Assembly: GCA_005406025.1 (NCBI GenBank)
Contig: BGZK01000892.1
Location: 186,001 to 250,000, forward strand
DNA from: Eumeta japonica
Taxonomy: Eukaryota > Arthropoda > Insecta > Lepidoptera > Psychidae
Reading direction: 5' to 3'
DNA: 64,000 bases
Shown: positions 59,832 to 64,000 of the stretch, in pieces
Layout: each line of letters begins with the position of its first letter
Numbering within the stretch: position 1 is the first letter of the stretch
Notes under the pieces: model-generated
The model's input: only the letters and a program-made list of their open reading frames with translations
Told to the model about the DNA's origin: nothing
Databases searched by the model: none
Made by a program: the position numbers and the translations under genes

Positions 59832-60010
59832 TCAATCTGAGTCGCAGTTGTGGCAAACACAGCTAAGACCACCTCCTGTGCAGTTTTCGTTAGCCCACTG
59901 TTTACAACTGGTACATTGAATCCAGTTTTCTCCGGATCTGTTCTCTGAATACAATGACTCGGTGCATGTCGCTTTCTTAATATTTCAGGAGAGAACAGTG
60001 GTTTATTCCA
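59832..60010 (-). pseudogene. C-terminal zinc-finger tail of a pogo/DDE_1-like transposase
   Basis: The minus strand, ending at a TGA at 59832-59834, reads SENRSGENWIQCTSCKQWAN, then ENCTGGGLSCVCHNCDSD and stop. The C-x2-C ... C ... C-x-C-x2-C layout after 'ENWIQC' is the PHD-like finger found at the C-terminus of many lepidopteran pogo/Tigger-type DDE transposases. Upstream frame breaks at about 59965. Only the tail is present. Confidence 0.5.
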
Positions 60011-60480
60011 CACTTGTCCGCTGCTTTTCCTAGTGAATCCCCAGCTTCAGTCTACTCATATGCATCTCTATACCTTGACAAGTCACTCTACGCTCTGGAA
60101 GTCTTTTTTACGCGAACTATCATCCATCTAGAAAACAAGAAAAAATAACATATTTACTGTTTCAATCGTACCCACAAAAATTGTTTCAACCGTCCATGAA
60201 TATGGAATATTCCATAAATATAGAATAATAACTAGTTATTATTCCATATTCAACAACCTTCACAAAAATCCAAACACATACTAAATACTTTGACTTAAAT
60301 AGAAGACACGTTAATATCAAAAAATCTCAGAAGAAAAATACTTACTTTTGGCAGTCCCGGATTTACAGTTTTTTCGAATAGGGGCAGAAACTTAATAGAA
60401 GCTCCCCCTCTCCAGCGTCTGAGATAAATTGTTAAAAAAAGAGCTGACAGATATATAATTGTTAAGTATGAAAACTACAT
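60011..60480. other. Intergenic, nothing recognised
   Basis: AT-rich. A palindromic stretch around 60207-60250 ('tattccataaatatag ... tattattccatattc') is present. A polypyrimidine run (CTCCCCCTCTCC, about 60402-60413) would read as a polypurine tract on the minus strand, a possible end of the gypsy element. Confidence 0.35.
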
Positions 60481-61163
60481 GTCTGCTTATTTCCGAGGTT
60501 TATTGCAAACTAACCACCTACCCACATATACACTACATTCCCTCACCCCTAATTTATACAATACAAAAATATATATTTTTTTAATTGTAACAACAAAACG
60601 AACCAACAAAATAACAAACAAAATTTTGAGCCTTCCTCTATATAAAATATTAACAATTTCTTCGTCAACGCCGAAGTCGACGACTTAAGTTTACTTTTGA
60701 TGGCGAAGAGGCAATCTCGCGCGGTGGTGCGGCGGCGGTGTCCACTCCGGGTCGGAGCCGAGGAGTTCGCGTCCTCATTCTCGGCCTCCGTACTGTCACA
60801 ACCACGGGACATGGTATCCCGCCTTCTTCACCGCCTTGCGGCGATGATGATGTCGTATTGAGTCGTTTTTGATATATTCAGCTCCTCGCCGCAATCTTCG
60901 GCAGACTGCCTTTCGTCCGCACGATCCGCGCCTCGTGTTGTCGTGGTTTCGATTTCCGTCTGCCGCGCTCGGTCATCAGCATTGGACTGCATTTTACGAA
61001 CGTGTAATCGTCGTCCGACTCGTCACTGTTATAATGCTCGTAGGCGGCCTGGGGGTGTCCTGAATGAAGGCGTCGTCGCCACCGCGCCAGTGTAATAACT
61101 GATCTACGTGTTTCTTTAGACACTGAGTTAGTTCGTGAGTACGTACTAACCACACCCGTGATC
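60481..61163 (-). mobile_element. Probable 3' part of the Ty3/gypsy element (post-integrase region)
   Basis: GC-richer sequence continues from the integrase ORF without a repeat boundary. Minus-strand frames here are short, with Arg/Ser/His-rich content (for example ETRRSVITLARWRRRLHSGH), and resemble a Pol C-terminal extension. No LTR could be defined by eye. Confidence 0.4.
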
Positions 61164-61931
61164 CTAAATTTTCACGAGAGTCCCTCTTAGCCACTTATAT
61201 TTATTACCGTTTTGATAATGCCGTTTCACTATAACTTTATCACCGACGGTAAAATTAATTTTTCGTTTCCCTCCGAAATATTTAGATTGTGAGATCTGCG
61301 AACGAGATACACTCTGAGCGAGATTTGCGGCTGACGGAGCTGGCGCGACATGTTTAGGTACGTCCTTACGTGGACACAACAAGTCGAGCCTCGTACGCAC
61401 GTTCCGGCCGAGCATCAACTGCGCCGGAGAGACACCGGTCGTACTATGAACGGAGTTCCTATAGCTTAGTAAATACTTATTTACTTGGTGTTCGAGCGAA
61501 GAGACACTATTCGTTTCCGACATTAACGTTTTTAATGCCTTTTTAATAAGTTTTACGGTGATTTCCGCTTGACCATTAGATGCCGGGTGGTAAGGTGGAA
61601 TCGTGACGTGTTTAATGTCGTTCACCTCGCAGTATCTACGGAACCGCGCCGAAGTGAACGGCGTCGCGTTATCGGTAACGATAGTTCGTGGTAACCCGAA
61701 CCGACCTAACATTTCACTGAGCCGCCGTAATACCGGCTCGGTGCCCGCACCGTCCGCGAGCGGAGCCCACTCCACCCACTTAGAGTGCGCGTCCACCACG
61801 ACGAGGTGGGTGCCGCCCGCCACACTTAGCATATCCAAATGAACGCGTTCCCACGGTCGCGCGGGCCGCAGCGCCGTGCACGCGCGCACGCGCCCACTGC
61901 GCTCTCGATGTCCGCATCTATCCCGGGCCAC
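61164..61931 (-). CDS. Ty3/gypsy integrase core fragment
   Basis: A 255-residue frame. Catalytic motifs in order: HLDMLSVAGGTHLVVVDAHS (first Asp in HLDM), IVTDNATPFTSARFRRYCEV (second Asp in TDN), and PPYHPASNGQAEITVKLIKK (Glu in NGQAE). A short chromodomain-less C-terminus (KVIVKRHYQNGNKYKWLRG) resembles the usual post-core beta domain of Ty3/gypsy integrases. The frame is offset from the upstream ORF near 61870 in a CG-repeat ('gcgcgcacgcgc'), so Pol is broken here. Confidence 0.88.
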   Translation of the reverse strand: MARDRCGHRERSGRVRACTALRPARPWERVHLDMLSVAGGTHLVVVDAHSKWVEWAPLADGAGTEPVLRRLSEMLGRFGLPRTIVTDNATPFTSARFRRYCEVNDIKHVTIPPYHPASNGQAEITVKLIKKALKTLMSETNSVSSLEHQVNKYLLSYRNSVHSTTGVSPAQLMLGRNVRTRLDLLCPRKDVPKHVAPAPSAANLAQSVSRSQISQSKYFGGKRKINFTVGDKVIVKRHYQNGNKYKWLRGTLVKI

Positions 61932-63181
61932 CAGAACCTACGGCGCGCCTCCGCCTTAGTCTTTACTACGCCGAAATGTGAGGAATGTAATTCTCGTAAG
62001 ATCCTGCCTTGTAAATTGAGCGGAATTACTACTTTGTGTCCTCTCAGAATACATCCGTCCTCTACATTTAATTGAAATCTACAGTTATAATATGGTTTTA
62101 ATTGAAAAAACGGACATTTTCGGGGCCAACCATTTCTTATAAAATTAACGACAGAATGTAACATCGGATCGTTCTGTGTTTCGACTTTGATTTCTTTAAT
62201 AGTTATGCTGGATTGATCATTACTCGAAATGAAATGTAAATACGTGTTAATTTCCCCGTCCTCAACATCGACGCTCGCCGCGCATGTCCCCGCGCCGCTC
62301 CCGTCGGCAGCCGCGCGCGCCTGCGGGTGCGAGCGAGATAGATAATCCGCGACGTTATTTGCACTACGAACGTACTGTACGGTGTAATTGTATGCCGATA
62401 AGAAAAGTGCATATCTTTGCAGCCTATTTGCCGTCATCTCGGGGATCCCTTTTTTGTTCCCAAATATTGATAAAAGTGGCTTATGATCGGTTTTGAGAAC
62501 AAATGGATCTGCCCTGCCATACAAATATTGGTGGAACTTTTTAACACCAAAAATAATCGCGGTCGCTTCTTTTTGTATTTGTGAATAAACACGTTCACTT
62601 GGGGTGAGCGCCCGAGAAGCGAACGCTATCACTCTCTCGGAGCCGTCCTCCTGCTGCTGCGCCAACACGGCGCCCAGGCCCGTCGGACTCGCGTCGACCG
62701 TGAGCACGGTGGATAAACGCGGGTCGTAGTGCGCTAACGCCAGTTCCGATTCCAAGGCGCGTTTTACCGTTTCGAAAGCGCTCTGATGCGCCTCCGACCA
62801 CATCCATTTTGCACCCATTTTTAGCAAATCGTGCAAAGGGCCTAATATTGTAGACATGCGCGGGACGAATGAGCGATAATAATTAACTAAACCGAGAAAC
62901 GATTTTAATTGTGAAACATTTTTCGGAGGTTCGGCCTCTTTGATAGCCTTGACTTTTCCGGGAGAAGTATGTAGTCCATCTTTGTCTATCACGAAGCCTA
63001 AGTATTCGATGGACTTTTGAAAAAAAACACATTTTTCTTTCTGTAAGGTTAACCCCGCTTCTTGTAATCTATTTAATACTTCATTTAATCTTTTCCGATG
63101 TGTATCTTTGTTTGGCCCAGATATTAAAATATCGTCTAAAAATATACATATTCCTTCTATGCCGGCCAGAATTCGTTCCAT
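61826..63181 (-). CDS. Ty3/gypsy reverse transcriptase (C-terminal half), RNase H and integrase zinc finger
   Basis: A 451-residue frame. The RT palm has ICIFLDDILISG (FLDD for YxDD), followed by EYLGFVIDKDGLHTSPGKVK and LKSFLGLVNYYRSFVPRMST. RNase H shows LTVDASPTGLGAVLAQQQED, ALTPSERVYSQIQKEATAII and FVLKTDHKPLLSIF, with the expected Asp/Glu/Asp residues. Integrase begins with the HHCC finger (LHSSHFGVVKTKAEARRRFW), but the frame runs off before the second Cys pair. The order PR-RT-RH-IN is Ty3/gypsy. Confidence 0.9.
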   Translation of the reverse strand: MERILAGIEGICIFLDDILISGPNKDTHRKRLNEVLNRLQEAGLTLQKEKCVFFQKSIEYLGFVIDKDGLHTSPGKVKAIKEAEPPKNVSQLKSFLGLVNYYRSFVPRMSTILGPLHDLLKMGAKWMWSEAHQSAFETVKRALESELALAHYDPRLSTVLTVDASPTGLGAVLAQQQEDGSERVIAFASRALTPSERVYSQIQKEATAIIFGVKKFHQYLYGRADPFVLKTDHKPLLSIFGNKKGIPEMTANRLQRYALFLSAYNYTVQYVRSANNVADYLSRSHPQARAAADGSGAGTCAASVDVEDGEINTYLHFISSNDQSSITIKEIKVETQNDPMLHSVVNFIRNGWPRKCPFFQLKPYYNCRFQLNVEDGCILRGHKVVIPLNLQGRILRELHSSHFGVVKTKAEARRRFWWPGIDADIESAVGACARARRCGPRDRGNAFIWIC

Positions 63182-63630
63182 TGTTTTTTGAAATATCGCA
63201 GGCGCCGACGATAACCCAAAACCAGTCGTGTAAATTGGAAAGACCGCGGTGCGTGTTGATGCAAGTGAGCGGCTGCGAGTCCTCAGTCAGTTCGAGTTGC
63301 ATATACGCCATCGATAAGTCGAGCTTGCTAAACTCCTTGCCTTCATGTAGGCGTGCGAATAATTCCTCTATGCGTGGTAGCGGATACCTATCGATGTGCA
63401 GCACTTTATTCAGAGTGACCGAGTAATCGCCGCACACGCGCACCGTACCGTCCGACTTTAATACCGGTGTGATAGGAGTTGCGTAATCAGAGTAATTTAC
63501 GCTTTTCAAATTTATCTAACGCTTCGTCTACTTTCGGTTTTAATGCAAACGGACCGGTCGCGGTTTGAAAAAAAGGCATCGGGCTTAAGTTGTAACTGAA
63601 CTTTAAATTTATTTAATTTACCTAATTTAT
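63081..63630 (-). pseudogene. Ty3/gypsy reverse transcriptase N-terminal half, frame-broken
   Basis: The frame 63081-63509 encodes YSDYATPITPVLKSDGTVRV, CGDYSVTLNKVLHIDRYPLP and FSKLDLSMAYMQLELTEDSQ (the first RT Asp in KLDLSMAY). Single-base breaks at about 63233 and 63215 separate it from the rest of RT, in T- and G-rich runs. Upstream (about 63520-63625) the linker between protease and RT is also shifted, including an A7 run at about 63568. Described as found; no joined product is given. Confidence 0.8.
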
Positions 63631-64000
63631 TTAAACGGCCGGAAATTTATTCATTAATATTTTCGCTACTGATGTTTCTTCAATTACCGGATTATCTATA
63701 TATTTCATTTCACTTATACCTAAATTAAATTCTGACATAAAATCACGCCCTAGGATAGGCGCGGGCTGGACGTGACAGCCATTGTCAATAATATAAAATT
63801 TTATTTGTTTCGTGCGCCCTCTGTAGGTAACCGATAGTGAACAACTTCCGCGGGGCGTTATAGGTGATCCGTCGTAACAGCGCAAACTACCGTTAATTCG
63901 ACTTAAGGCTTGGTGTTTGAAGTAGGCGGTATAGAACGTGTTCGACATAGCTGACACAGCACTACCACTGTCTACCTCGCATTCGATGCTCAACCGGTTC
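63631..64000 (-). CDS. Ty3/gypsy aspartic protease region (cut by the window edge)
   Basis: The 120-residue frame begins within the window at 63993 but certainly continues upstream. It has the retropepsin active site CEVDSGSAVSAM and the later APILGRDFMSEF (the ILGRD motif). It is followed by the RT linker. Gag and the 5' LTR would lie beyond 64000. Confidence 0.85.
   Translation of the reverse strand, partial: NRLSIECEVDSGSAVSAMSNTFYTAYFKHQALSRINGSLRCYDGSPITPRGSCSLSVTYRGRTKQIKFYIIDNGCHVQPAPILGRDFMSEFNLGISEMKYIDNPVIEETSVAKILMNKFPAV

Overview
The window is AT-rich animal DNA. The repeat content (tRNA-derived and other SINEs, Jockey/CR1-like and RTE-like LINE ends, mauritiana-like mariners, a Ty3/gypsy element) together with the gene structure points to a moth or butterfly (Lepidoptera). 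I cannot name the species. No rRNA, tRNA gene, CRISPR array or prokaryotic operon is visible.

Three cellular protein genes can be supported. (1) A large plus-strand gene, 16170-41376, has 22 coding exons that I could chain by splice sites and phase. It encodes a secreted or membrane-tethered PAN/apple plus zona-pellucida (ZP) protein of about 1442 residues. In order it has a signal peptide, four PAN-like modules, a long Arg-Tyr-Pro repeat segment, a Gly-Gly-Pro-Ile repeat, a fifth PAN module, a ZP domain, a furin-type RRRR site, a transmembrane helix and a short cytoplasmic tail. This is the architecture of the insect apical extracellular-matrix ZP proteins (trynity / nompA / neyo-nyobe-morpheyus group). 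(2) A single-exon minus-strand gene, 41933-43696, encodes NELF-B (COBRA1), a subunit of the negative elongation factor that pauses RNA polymerase II. (3) A plus-strand 11-exon gene, 45946-54089, encodes a CWF19L1-like protein (about 534 residues), related to spliceosome-associated CwfJ/Drn1 proteins. Genes 1 and 2 converge, with about 560 bp between stop codons. Genes 2 and 3 diverge from a 2.2 kb intergenic region that carries a PIF/Harbinger-type MITE.

Layout: 1-15.7 kb is intergenic and holds LINE 3' ends, SINEs and degenerate hexamer tracts. 15.7-41.4 kb is the PAN-ZP gene; its introns hold a mariner remnant, SINEs, a LINE 3' end and a nearly full-length mariner. 41.9-54.1 kb is NELF-B, the MITE and CWF19L1, with a second copy of the same mariner family inside intron 2. 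54.1-64 kb is a repeat graveyard: a different mariner, a Jockey-like RT end followed by a 136-bp (TA)n, a pogo-like transposase tail, and the protease-RT-RNaseH-integrase part of a minus-strand Ty3/gypsy element cut by the window edge.

The most useful observations are four local breaks in otherwise intact gene models: a G4 run at -1, a (GT)4 at +2, a TGA where a conserved cysteine is expected, and an A8 run at +1. Three of these lie in mono- or dinucleotide runs. They look like assembly errors and will break automated models of both multi-exon genes. The RYP/GGPI repeat block inserted among the PAN modules is the most distinctive protein feature. I found no convincing new multi-gene system.
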